Positions 1-8,882 of a DNA stretch of 64,000 bases are shown piece by piece. The notes beneath the pieces are model-generated. The model was not told where the DNA came from and ran no database searches. It saw nothing but the letters and a program-made list of their open reading frames with translations. Origin of the DNA: Halomonas sp. (lineage in GTDB: Bacteria > Pseudomonadota > Gammaproteobacteria > Pseudomonadales > Halomonadaceae); NCBI RefSeq assembly GCF_011050415.1, contig NZ_DRFS01000025.1:1-64000 (forward strand). The letters run 5' to 3'. The number at the start of each line of letters is the position of its first letter. Position 1 is the stretch's first letter. Made by a program: the position numbers and the translations under genes.

Positions 1-186
1 ATTTGGCGGCGTGAGAGTGGCGAGAAGGTCAGCTTTTCAGGTACCATTTTGGAAGCGGCTGTTGGTGCTTGATGGATTGGTTAGGTTCTTGAAATCATAG
101 CACTTTCAGCCGCTTTCTTTTATACCCTGTGAGAAATCCGGGCTAAATCAACGCCATTCACTGTCACAACTTCACTCATATGTAGA

Positions 187-2106
187 TTATTTTGACAAAA
201 ACATATCTGACAAAGCGCCAGGAAAGTCTTCATTAACCAAAGTCCTTGCCCCTGAAAGAGTAAGATGACCATAATCAAACTGCATAGGCTCTCTTTCTAA
301 CGAATAGTTCCTACACCCATCACTAGAGCACAAATCATCAACCATTGACACATAACCTACGCCTAATGATGCTGCCAACTCTTTCAAATCATTATCCAGG
401 GTATGCTTACTCTCTATCGACAAAGTATTTGTTTCAGCGTCTCCATACTGCTTTAAAAGCCTTATTAACACTATGGGGAAATCCATAGCATACTCAACGG
501 CAGGCCCTAAAATAACAACATTCACACCCAATTCGTTCAAAATGGATACTGTTCTTCGAATCCCATCAAAGTCACTTTCATCCCATCTAGCCGAAAGTAT
601 CACCCCATCTACAATATCTTTTTTCTCTTCTATTTCATGAAATGTTTGCTCATGTAGCAATGCACACTGCAATCGCCCACCATTCTCATAGAGTGGTTTA
701 CAGCCTGATGCCGTCGCTACTGAAAGGTTGGCATTAGTATATTTCTCTCTTAACGCTTTATATAGGTGAGCTGCATGACTATCCCCCATTAGGATATAAT
801 TCTCTTCGCCTTCTCTTATATCTAGACAAGAGTCATCATAATCATCTAAAGAGCCATTCGCGCCCGAGAAAAAGCAACCATCCACATTAAACTGAAATCT
901 ATAATCATCTGTATCTCTATAGCTCAAAAATTCTGCGACACCTGCATACTCCTTATTACTCGCCATCCACTGATTATAATAGCCATTTTTTATATGGCCA
1001 TGCACACCAAATGCGATAAAACCAACAGAGGCTACTAATGAAAGAGCAAAGACCTTAGCCCTACTATTCAATATACTTTTAGGACCACTTCTAAATGGTT
1101 GCTCAACATACTTCCAACTAAAAAAAGCAAGCACAACTGACGCGACTGAAAGCCCAAACATTAATACCAAGGATGGTTCAGTTAAAGATCTAATTCTAGC
1201 GAATGCTAGCAACGGCTGATGCCACAAATAAGCACTAAAACTAACAAGACCTACACCTACCAACCATTTAGCAGACAAAATCTTAGCCGTGATAGTGTTT
1301 GTGGAACCATAAATAATAATTAACGCTGTACCTACTACTGGCACCAATGCGTATGCGGAAGGGAAAGGTACACTTTCATCAAAAGAAAAAATTGAATATA
1401 GAACGAGTAGCAGACCCGATAAAGAAAGGAGTTGGTTTGACTTGACAGGCCGACCATGAAGTATAAAAGCACAAATGGCGCCTACTCCAAGCTCCCAAGC
1501 ACGCGTGGGCAGTAAATAGAAATTGGCTTCTGGATTGTTGCGCCAACCCCACTCTGACAGAAGGAAACTTACCAATGACAGCAAGCAAACAACATAAAAC
1601 ACCGGCTGTCTTCCAAACCTCCATAGCATTAAAAGAAGAATGGGAAAAAATATATAGAATTGCTCTTCAACACCCAAGCTCCAAGTATGTAGCAACGGGT
1701 TTTCTTCCGCCGATGGAGCAAAATAATCTTCTTTACGCCAAAAAAGAATATTAGAAGAGAAAAATGCAATGGCCACAAGAGCCTGGGAAAAATCTTTGAA
1801 CTGAGAGGGCACCATCCACATCCATGCAAATGGAATACAGCAAAGCAAAACAAAGAACAGGGCAGGCAGTATGCGACGCGCTCGCCTCTCATAAAATTTT
1901 GCTATGGAAAATCTACCATTTTCAATATCATTAATAATGATAGTCGTAATTAGGTACCCACTGATGACAAAAAAAACATCAACGCCAACGTATCCCCCAG
2001 CGAACCATGAAAATCCAGCATGAAAAAGTATGACTGGCAGAACGGCAACCGCTCTGAGCCCGTCAATTTCTCGCCTATATTCCATTTCCAAGTACCCTCT
2101 TACCAT
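187..2106 (-). CDS. OafA/YrhL-type acyltransferase with C-terminal SGNH domain (likely start at about 2085, MEYRREIDGLRAVAV)
   Basis: 639-aa ORF; N-terminal EYRREIDGLRAVAVLPVILFHAGF...GGYVGVDVFFVISGYLIT acyltransferase-3 signature; GDSHAAHLYKAL SGNH motif. Confidence 0.9.
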   Translation of the reverse strand: MVRGYLEMEYRREIDGLRAVAVLPVILFHAGFSWFAGGYVGVDVFFVISGYLITTIIINDIENGRFSIAKFYERRARRILPALFFVLLCCIPFAWMWMVPSQFKDFSQALVAIAFFSSNILFWRKEDYFAPSAEENPLLHTWSLGVEEQFYIFFPILLLMLWRFGRQPVFYVVCLLSLVSFLLSEWGWRNNPEANFYLLPTRAWELGVGAICAFILHGRPVKSNQLLSLSGLLLVLYSIFSFDESVPFPSAYALVPVVGTALIIIYGSTNTITAKILSAKWLVGVGLVSFSAYLWHQPLLAFARIRSLTEPSLVLMFGLSVASVVLAFFSWKYVEQPFRSGPKSILNSRAKVFALSLVASVGFIAFGVHGHIKNGYYNQWMASNKEYAGVAEFLSYRDTDDYRFQFNVDGCFFSGANGSLDDYDDSCLDIREGEENYILMGDSHAAHLYKALREKYTNANLSVATASGCKPLYENGGRLQCALLHEQTFHEIEEKKDIVDGVILSARWDESDFDGIRRTVSILNELGVNVVILGPAVEYAMDFPIVLIRLLKQYGDAETNTLSIESKHTLDNDLKELAASLGVGYVSMVDDLCSSDGCRNYSLEREPMQFDYGHLTLSGARTLVNEDFPGALSDMFLSK

Positions 2107-2540
2107 TTTTGGATAACTGGCTTAGTTTAATCCCTAAGCATGCCTGCCAAAAGCAGAGTTCTGAAATATAAGTCTTTAGCATTAGCACTCATTGTACTTT
2201 TATTTTTTGGTGGATAACCATAGCATTCTGCTAATTCGCCACTCAGTAGCATCACACCTGAATTTTTCAAAGGATTGGAAATCAATTCTTTGACGGTTGC
2301 TCATTGGAACTTGTGAGGGTGGTCAGCTTGGTGCCTGTAATCTTCCAATTTCCGTTAGCTTATATAGCGGTACGTCAAAGGGCTAGCCAGGGCAGAGTCA
2401 CGCAGTGATTTAATCTTTCCTTCCTATTTATTTTTTGGGCATTACATTGTATTTTAGAGAAAATTTATGCCTAGAATAAATTAAAATTAGCTTTTCCATT
2501 CATTTTGCACTTACACTATTTTTGGAAAGGAAGTTAAAGA

Positions 2541-4463
2541 ATGGAGTATCGTAAAGAAATTGATGGATTGAGAGCAGTAGCGGTTCTACCTGTCATCTTA
2601 TTCCATGCAGGTTTTTCATGGTTTTCTGGTGGTTACATAGGGGTAGACGTTTTTTTTGTCATTAGTGGATATCTGATTACCTCAATACTTATTAAAGACC
2701 TTGATAAGGGGCGTTTCTCAATCGCTCAATTTTACGAGCGAAGGGCTAGGAGGATCCTACCAGCACTTTTCTTTGTGATGCTATGCTGCCTTCCTTTTGC
2801 CTATGCTTGGATGATACCGCAACAGTTCAAAGATTTCTCCCAAGCGTTTGTGGCAGTTAGTTTCTTTTCATCTAATATTTTATTTTGGGCTAAAGAAGAT
2901 TACTTTGCTCCTGCTGCCGAGCTAAACCCCTTATTACACACGTGGAGTTTGGCTGTAGAGGAACAGTTCTACATTTTCTTCCCCCTCCTTCTGCTAGGCT
3001 TATGGCGATTTGGAAAACGACCGATATTTTATATTGTTTTAGGTTTATCTTGTGTAAGTTTATTATTATCAGAATGGGGCTGGAGAAACTCTCCATCCGC
3101 TAATTTTTATTTATTACCTACCCGCGCCTGGGAGCTTGGTGTAGGCGCAATGTGCGCATTTTATACATGCAACCGACCTATTAAATCGAATAAAACTCTT
3201 TCCTCTCTCGGCCTTACCCTAATTTTATATTCAATTTTCCTATTTGACGATGAGGTTCCTTTCCCTTCTATCTACACTCTTGTGCCTGTATTAGGCACAG
3301 CATTAATTATACTATTTTGCTCGACCGGCACCCTCGCTTATAAGCTACTTTCATTAAAACTCGTCGTCGGCATAGGTTTAATTAGTTATAGCGCCTATCT
3401 TTGGCATCAACCTTTAATGGCTTTTGCCAGAATAAAAATATATCCATATCCTCAGTGGTCGACAATGTTAGTACTTTGTTTTGCCTCATTGGCGTTGGCT
3501 TATTTTTCCTGGCGCTATATAGAGCGCCCGTTCAGAACAAAAGATGGTTCATGGATCAATAGCAGAACAAAAGTTTTCTCAACTGCTTTCGTCGCCTCTT
3601 TAGCTATTTTTTCATTCGGGCTATATGGACATTTAACCAAGGGAATGCCCGACAGAATTCGTCTTAGTGCAGACCAGAGCGCATATCTTGCAACAGCCAC
3701 ATCTAGCCCAATGCGCAATAAATGCCATGCTAGCGCTGAGAACCCAATACAAGCTGAAAGTGCCTGCCGCTATAATAATGAAAGCGCAACTGTAGCGGTG
3801 TTCGGTGATAGCCATGTTGTTGAACTTGCTTATGCTTTGGGCGAGCAAGTTAAAGGGACAGACATTGGCGTAGCTCATTTCTCATTTAGCGGCTGTGCTG
3901 CATCCTACGGAAATACAGACAGCTCGGCATGTTCAGAGTGGGCAAATAATACGGTCCAATACCTTATAGACAGCGATGAGTTTACCCATGTCATCGTATC
4001 TTATCGCATGGCGGCCCAAATCTGGGGTACTCCACTGGGTGCCTACCCAAACTTACCGACGATCAGAAGTGAAGATAAAGCTAACCCGGTGATTGAAAGC
4101 TTGCGGAATACGCTTGAAGATATTACAGCAAGTGGTAAGCAAGTAATTTATGTCGACCAATCTCCAGAGTTACCCAGAAGTATTCAAGAGTTAGTTTATG
4201 CAGATAGGCTAACCAATGGAAACATTCAAGGCCTTTCGAGAGGCTGGTGGGATGCATTTAATACGTTCTTTGAGAACAAGCATATTGTTCCTGAATTCAT
4301 TAAACGCATCAATGTAGCTAAAATTATGTGTGATGATGAGATTTGTTATGCAGGCCAAGACGGTGTGTCGTACTATTTTGACGACGACCATCTGTCAGTA
4401 GAGGGCGCAAAAAGGGTTGCTGATCTAATTCTAACGGAGACGGATATTCTTGTTGGAAGATGA
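2541..4463 (+). CDS. OafA/YrhL-type acyltransferase with C-terminal SGNH domain (paralogue of 187..2106)
   Basis: 640-aa ORF; near-identical N-terminal signature; FGDSHVVELAYAL and DDDHLSVEGA motifs. Confidence 0.9.
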   Translation: MEYRKEIDGLRAVAVLPVILFHAGFSWFSGGYIGVDVFFVISGYLITSILIKDLDKGRFSIAQFYERRARRILPALFFVMLCCLPFAYAWMIPQQFKDFSQAFVAVSFFSSNILFWAKEDYFAPAAELNPLLHTWSLAVEEQFYIFFPLLLLGLWRFGKRPIFYIVLGLSCVSLLLSEWGWRNSPSANFYLLPTRAWELGVGAMCAFYTCNRPIKSNKTLSSLGLTLILYSIFLFDDEVPFPSIYTLVPVLGTALIILFCSTGTLAYKLLSLKLVVGIGLISYSAYLWHQPLMAFARIKIYPYPQWSTMLVLCFASLALAYFSWRYIERPFRTKDGSWINSRTKVFSTAFVASLAIFSFGLYGHLTKGMPDRIRLSADQSAYLATATSSPMRNKCHASAENPIQAESACRYNNESATVAVFGDSHVVELAYALGEQVKGTDIGVAHFSFSGCAASYGNTDSSACSEWANNTVQYLIDSDEFTHVIVSYRMAAQIWGTPLGAYPNLPTIRSEDKANPVIESLRNTLEDITASGKQVIYVDQSPELPRSIQELVYADRLTNGNIQGLSRGWWDAFNTFFENKHIVPEFIKRINVAKIMCDDEICYAGQDGVSYYFDDDHLSVEGAKRVADLILTETDILVGR

Positions 4464-4675
4464 AAAAAGTGGTTGATTGACTTACCAAGAAACTTTTAAG
4501 TAGTCGATATAGCTATACTTTCGATCATCATTTGTGATGCTATTGATGCGCGGTTACCGCCGCCTAACACAAGATTCTTTAACCACGCATCAACCGCAAG
4601 CCAAGCTACGGACACTCATAAAAGGTTTAACGTTAAGCCTGTGTTTTTAAACTGCCTCCAGAAAAATTGAATAAA

Positions 4676-5629
4676 TCAATGTGTAGTAATTGTGAATAAT
4701 TCCCGAGAGACATCTCTAATCACCAGCCTAATTTGATCTCGCAACCACACCAGCCCGCTATCCTTATCCGTCCATACCGGCCAATTCATGGTTACCGGCG
4801 GGAAGCTGAGAGGAATCGGCATTTCACAAAATGTTAGCCCGAATAGTGGCGCATATTGCACAGCAATTCTTCTGGGCACGGTCGCCACAACCGGAGCATT
4901 GCGAGCCGCAGCAAGCAACGGCATAAAATCAGGTGCCGCCAAGATGACATTAAGCTCTATGCCCAATGCCTCCAAGGCGTCGCCGACACAACCCGCAACA
5001 TTGGCCGTTTGGGAGAGAACGGCATGTCGCGCGCCAAGATAATCATCTCGCGATAATGGCGAGGCCAATCGGCAAAGTTCGGCATTGAAGCAGCACGCCA
5101 CGCTTGATTCGAATAGGACTTCCCCTAGATGGCGCGATTGTTTACAGCCGATAGCCACATCAATTTCGCCCGACCCCATCATCATATCTACTGTTTCAGC
5201 CGAAATTGCACGACATAGTAGACGGACACCCGGTGCTGTTAATTGCAAACGATTCACCAATGCAGGCAAAAGCACCATTTCCATTTCACCGGTAATACCC
5301 AACCGGAAAACCCGCTCTGCTGTTTGCGGATTAAAGCTATCCGATGCCTGCAGCGCATTTTGTGCCTGCGTTAAAGCAGCCCTTACCGGCCCGGCGAGCG
5401 CTCGAGCTTTAGCCGTCGGCTGCATTTTTTGCCCAACACGGACGAACAGATCATCCTGCAATAACATCCGAAGCGTCGATAAATTATGGCTCATTGCTGA
5501 CTGGCCAATGCGAAGCTTCTCGGCAGATTTGGTGACACTCAGCTCTTGCATCATTGCGTCAAACTCAATCATGAGATTGAGGTCGAACGAGCGTAAATTG
5601 AAATGATCAATACTATCCATGACTGGCAT
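4676..5629 (-). CDS. LysR-family transcriptional regulator
   Basis: NLRSFDLNLMIEFDAMMQELSVTKSAEKLRIGQSAMSHNLSTLRMLLQDDLFVRVG: typical LysR HTH. Confidence 0.9.
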   Translation of the reverse strand: MPVMDSIDHFNLRSFDLNLMIEFDAMMQELSVTKSAEKLRIGQSAMSHNLSTLRMLLQDDLFVRVGQKMQPTAKARALAGPVRAALTQAQNALQASDSFNPQTAERVFRLGITGEMEMVLLPALVNRLQLTAPGVRLLCRAISAETVDMMMGSGEIDVAIGCKQSRHLGEVLFESSVACCFNAELCRLASPLSRDDYLGARHAVLSQTANVAGCVGDALEALGIELNVILAAPDFMPLLAAARNAPVVATVPRRIAVQYAPLFGLTFCEMPIPLSFPPVTMNWPVWTDKDSGLVWLRDQIRLVIRDVSRELFTITTH

Positions 5630-5723
5630 CGATTTGATTAATGACCAATGAAAATATACCTTTTCCTCATTGGGTTACAAGCCGCCGATTGAATGTCGGC
5701 TATTTAATTGAGGGGGTAGTGTT

Positions 5724-6710
5724 GTGATGATTTCACGCAGAGATATGCTCAAAGGCTCACTTGCTGCTGCTGCCATTGGTGCTGCGGCTAGCACCGTTTT
5801 TATTCCTTTGAGCGCGGCTGCTAGTGCACCACTGGTTGGCACGCAGGCACCGGGCTATTACCGCTTGATGGTGGGCGATGTAGAGGTCACCGCACTTTCG
5901 GATGGAACAGGCCTGTTTCCGATTGCCGATCTTTATCTGAATATCACACCCGAGCAGGCCCGTACGGCACTTGCCAATGCATTTCGAGATACGCCCACCC
6001 ATCTGTCGGTTAACGCCTATCTGTTAAATTTCGGCGACCGGCTTGTTCTTTTGGATGCTGGAACCAGTGACCTGATGGGACCCTCTTTAGGCAAGCTAAC
6101 AAACAACATCATTGCTTCGGGCTATCACCCCGACCAGATCGATGATGTGGTGATTACCCACATTCATCCGGATCATACCGGTGGGCTTATACTGAACGGC
6201 CAAAAGGTGTTTGCCAACGCCATGGTTCATGTACCGAAGCTCGATGAAGAGTATTGGCTTAACGCTGCAAACCGTGAGCAGGCTCCCGACGACGCTAAGG
6301 AGTTCTTTGATCAAGCTATCTCGTCAACGAAGCCCTATATCGACAGCGGAATGCTGAGCACCTATGAGGCGAATGCACCCGCTATTCCAGGAGTTATCAA
6401 CTCAACTCACCGTCCAGGCCACACCCCTGGTCACAGCGCATTGTGGTTTGAAAGCAATGGCGAAAAGTTTGTTTATTGGGGCGATATCACCCATGGCGAT
6501 GTGGTGCAGTTCGACCAACCAGGCGTAGCGATTGCCTTTGACGTTGATCCCGACCAGGCTATCACCTCACGCGAAGCGGCCTTTGCCGAAGCCGTGTCGG
6601 AAAAATATATGGTGGCTGGTTGCCATATTGCATTCCCAGGTATCGGGTACGTCGTCGAAGACAGCAAGATGTTTGACTGGGTAGCCATCAATTATCGCGC
6701 GGATGTTTAA
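5724..6710 (+). CDS. MBL-fold metallo-hydrolase with TAT-like signal peptide
   Basis: SRRDMLKGSLAAAAIGAAAS signal; THIHPDHTGG metal-binding motif; RPGHTPGHSALWF. Confidence 0.9.
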   Translation: MMISRRDMLKGSLAAAAIGAAASTVFIPLSAAASAPLVGTQAPGYYRLMVGDVEVTALSDGTGLFPIADLYLNITPEQARTALANAFRDTPTHLSVNAYLLNFGDRLVLLDAGTSDLMGPSLGKLTNNIIASGYHPDQIDDVVITHIHPDHTGGLILNGQKVFANAMVHVPKLDEEYWLNAANREQAPDDAKEFFDQAISSTKPYIDSGMLSTYEANAPAIPGVINSTHRPGHTPGHSALWFESNGEKFVYWGDITHGDVVQFDQPGVAIAFDVDPDQAITSREAAFAEAVSEKYMVAGCHIAFPGIGYVVEDSKMFDWVAINYRADV

Positions 6711-6732
6711 GGTGTAGGGGTTATGTCCACGT

Positions 6733-6737
6733 GATAA
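6733..6737. repeat. GATAA target-site duplication, left copy of the Mu-like prophage
   Basis: cacgtGATAA|TGTGGGTTAGC; matches right copy at 43745-43749. Confidence 0.8.
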
Positions 6738-6965
6738 TGTGGGTTAGCAGGAGATATGGCACAACGGCCTAATGTGGGACTATAAACAACAAATAGGGAT
6801 AAACTGGGATGAGAGGCGAAATTTAGATCCTTAGATTCATATAGTTACGGACGAACCGCCATTATATAGCGCAAGCGAATTAGACACTATCAGTGCCAAA
6901 TACATGCAAATTGAAAAAGAGGCCTTTCCTACGTGGGGTGGCCTTTTTTGCTATCTATTTGGCAC
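6738..6965. promoter_or_regulatory. Left transposase-binding end region
   Basis: TGGCA at 6757-6761 and 6960-6964, inverse TGCCA at 6894-6898, sharing the motif of the right-end sites. Confidence 0.6.
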
Positions 6966-6972
6966 AGCCTTA

Positions 6973-7227
6973 TTAAATCTGAAGTAGACGCCTAGCCGTT
7001 TGAGTCGAGCAGTCAGTGGCCTCAATGGATACGACCATCAGCTGCCCTTGAGTAACATTGTATAGCTCGAAGCAGCCGTCTTGACGAAGGTCACCCTGCA
7101 CAACATCGTTTTTCTCAATTTCGCATCCGCCGATAAACTCAACAACACTGATGCTATCGTCTTCGACATGTACAGCGCCCATTCCGTTTCTAGCATTGTA
7201 AGCAACGATCTGGCCTTTCATACACAC
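6973..7227 (-). CDS. Small protein, possibly OB-fold/cold-shock-like, downstream of the repressor
   Basis: MKGQIVAYNARNGMGAVHVEDDSISVVEF resembles a cold-shock-type N-terminus; overlap to family is weak. Confidence 0.5.
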   Translation of the reverse strand: MCMKGQIVAYNARNGMGAVHVEDDSISVVEFIGGCEIEKNDVVQGDLRQDGCFELYNVTQGQLMVVSIEATDCSTQTARRLLQI

Positions 7228-7231
7228 CTCC

Positions 7232-7936
7232 TTACAGCCACCCTGCAGACCAAACAGCGCGCCCTACGATCTCAAGCTCATGCAGTTGATCCTGGGGCAC
7301 TAACACTTTGTCATATTCCTTATTAGCACTGATGATCGACACTCCATTGAACTGGCGCTGCAGACGCTTAGCGTAGAGATGTCCATCCAGCCGCAGTATA
7401 TAGATACCCTCGCCTTCAATCGCCGTCCTGGTGTGGTCAATCAGCACCGTATCACCGCTGTGTAGTACCGGCTCCATGCTGTCGCCATCAATGCGGATCG
7501 CTGAAAGGTGATCCGGCGTTAGCCCCTGCTTGCGCAGTGAGTAGCGCGTAAAACTGATGTGCGTTAGCACGCGGCAGTTCTCATTCCAGGCCCCGTCACC
7601 AGCGCTGCACTGCGCGTCATACAACGGGACAAAGGCGTAATCCTCCATCCCCTTCACATCTATTGAATCAGCCTTCTCCTCGCCAAATGCAAGCCATTGC
7701 ATGTCCTTACCTAGCGCACTAGCTATTAATTCAAGGCGATCCAGTGTGGGGTAAGTGTCTCCGCTCATATAACTGCGTATAGCACCTTCGGACAAACCGC
7801 ATCGGCGCGAAAATACGCGCGCACTCTCACCGGCTAGAGCATCTTTTAGCCTAGCGGGGAAACATCCGATTCCTTCAGTAGGAATCGGATGTTCTTCACC
7901 ATTGAGTTGCTCAGCATCCTTTTCTTCGTAACCCAC
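7232..7936 (-). CDS. Phage repressor: HTH + S24 LexA-like peptidase
   Basis: HTH (ARVFSRRCGLSEGAIRSYMSG) plus RIDGDSMEPVLHSGDTVLID S24 motif. Confidence 0.93.
   Translation of the reverse strand: MGYEEKDAEQLNGEEHPIPTEGIGCFPARLKDALAGESARVFSRRCGLSEGAIRSYMSGDTYPTLDRLELIASALGKDMQWLAFGEEKADSIDVKGMEDYAFVPLYDAQCSAGDGAWNENCRVLTHISFTRYSLRKQGLTPDHLSAIRIDGDSMEPVLHSGDTVLIDHTRTAIEGEGIYILRLDGHLYAKRLQRQFNGVSIISANKEYDKVLVPQDQLHELEIVGRAVWSAGWL
7861..7893. repeat. 13-bp perfect inverted repeat near the 5' end of the repressor gene
   Basis: AACATCCGATTCC-ttcagta-GGAATCGGATGTT. Confidence 0.9.
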
Positions 7937-8088
7937 TGTTTTACAACCTCATGCACAAAAAAAAGAGCGTATGGCGCAATAAAAAGAAACGGATGCTCAT
8001 TTATCCGCTTGATATACACTTTTATCCGCGCTATGTTTATGGGGAAAGACAGGTTAGACACCCCAAAAAACGCCACCGAGGTGACGCC

Positions 8089-8442
8089 ATGAACCACGAA
8101 ATTCCTATCAATCCTTCCCAGCGCTGGGAGTGGCTGAAATACCAACTCCGCAGCCAAGGATGCAGCTTGCGCAAGTTAAGCGATGAGCTGGGTGTCACCG
8201 GCAACGCGGTACAGCTTGTTAAGTACACGCCTTACCCACGCATGGAGCGCGCTATCGCCAAAAAGCTTGGCTTCACACCACAAGCTATTTGGCCAGAGCG
8301 CTGGAACCACGACGGCACACCATGCCGCGAACGCCCCAACCGCGCAGAAAAACTCCCAACTGCAAAAGCGCAAAACCGTTTATGCGACAAGGATAGCGGT
8401 TCTAACGCTATCGCGCATCGTCAAATGGCACAGGGAGCATAG
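8089..8442 (+). CDS. Ner-like / HTH DNA-binding protein
   Basis: MNHEIPINPSQRWEWLKYQLRSQGCSLRKLSDELGVTGNAVQLVKYTPYPRMERAIAKKLGFTPQAIWPERW; Ner-type signature and position. Confidence 0.75.
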   Translation: MNHEIPINPSQRWEWLKYQLRSQGCSLRKLSDELGVTGNAVQLVKYTPYPRMERAIAKKLGFTPQAIWPERWNHDGTPCRERPNRAEKLPTAKAQNRLCDKDSGSNAIAHRQMAQGA

Positions 8443-8444
8443 CC

Positions 8445-8882
8445 ATGCGACGCGTCAAAGATACCCAAACATTAGACATCTTTGAGGTACCGGCGCCGGT
8501 CGTACCTATGCCAGGCAGCGGCAACTACGCCGCCCAGGTCAGCGAGTTAGTCGGTCTCGTGCTGAAGGATTGCCCCGTTGATCGTTACGAAGTCGCCGCG
8601 CAGATGAGCCGTTTCTCGGGTGACGACGTCTCCAAGCACATGCTGGATGCGTGGAGTTCGCCAGGACGCTGCGATCACAACATCCCTTTCTACCGCATTC
8701 CACTGCTGGAAGAGGTCTGCCAAAGCCACGTCTTTACTGACTGGATCGTGCACCTGCGTGGCGGGCGCGTCGCCTATGGCCGTGAAGCCCTTGCTGCCGA
8801 ATACGGGAAACTTTCCCGCATTCAAGAGCGTGTCAATGCAGATCTACGCAAGCTGAAAAAGCTGATGGGAGAAGAGGAATGA
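8445..8882 (+). CDS. Early phage protein upstream of transposase, unknown function
   Basis: 145-aa ORF overlapping the transposase start by 4 bp. Confidence 0.7.
   Translation: MRRVKDTQTLDIFEVPAPVVPMPGSGNYAAQVSELVGLVLKDCPVDRYEVAAQMSRFSGDDVSKHMLDAWSSPGRCDHNIPFYRIPLLEEVCQSHVFTDWIVHLRGGRVAYGREALAAEYGKLSRIQERVNADLRKLKKLMGEEE

Noticed and set aside
1379-1892. Small minus-strand ORFs within the first acyltransferase
   Set aside because: Overlap in another frame with a clear 639-aa gene; no supporting motifs.
6840-6985. Open stretch EPPLYSASELDTISAKYMQIEKEAFPTWGGLFCYLFGTALLNLK as a gene
   Set aside because: No start codon or RBS, short, and overlaps the prophage left-end binding sites.
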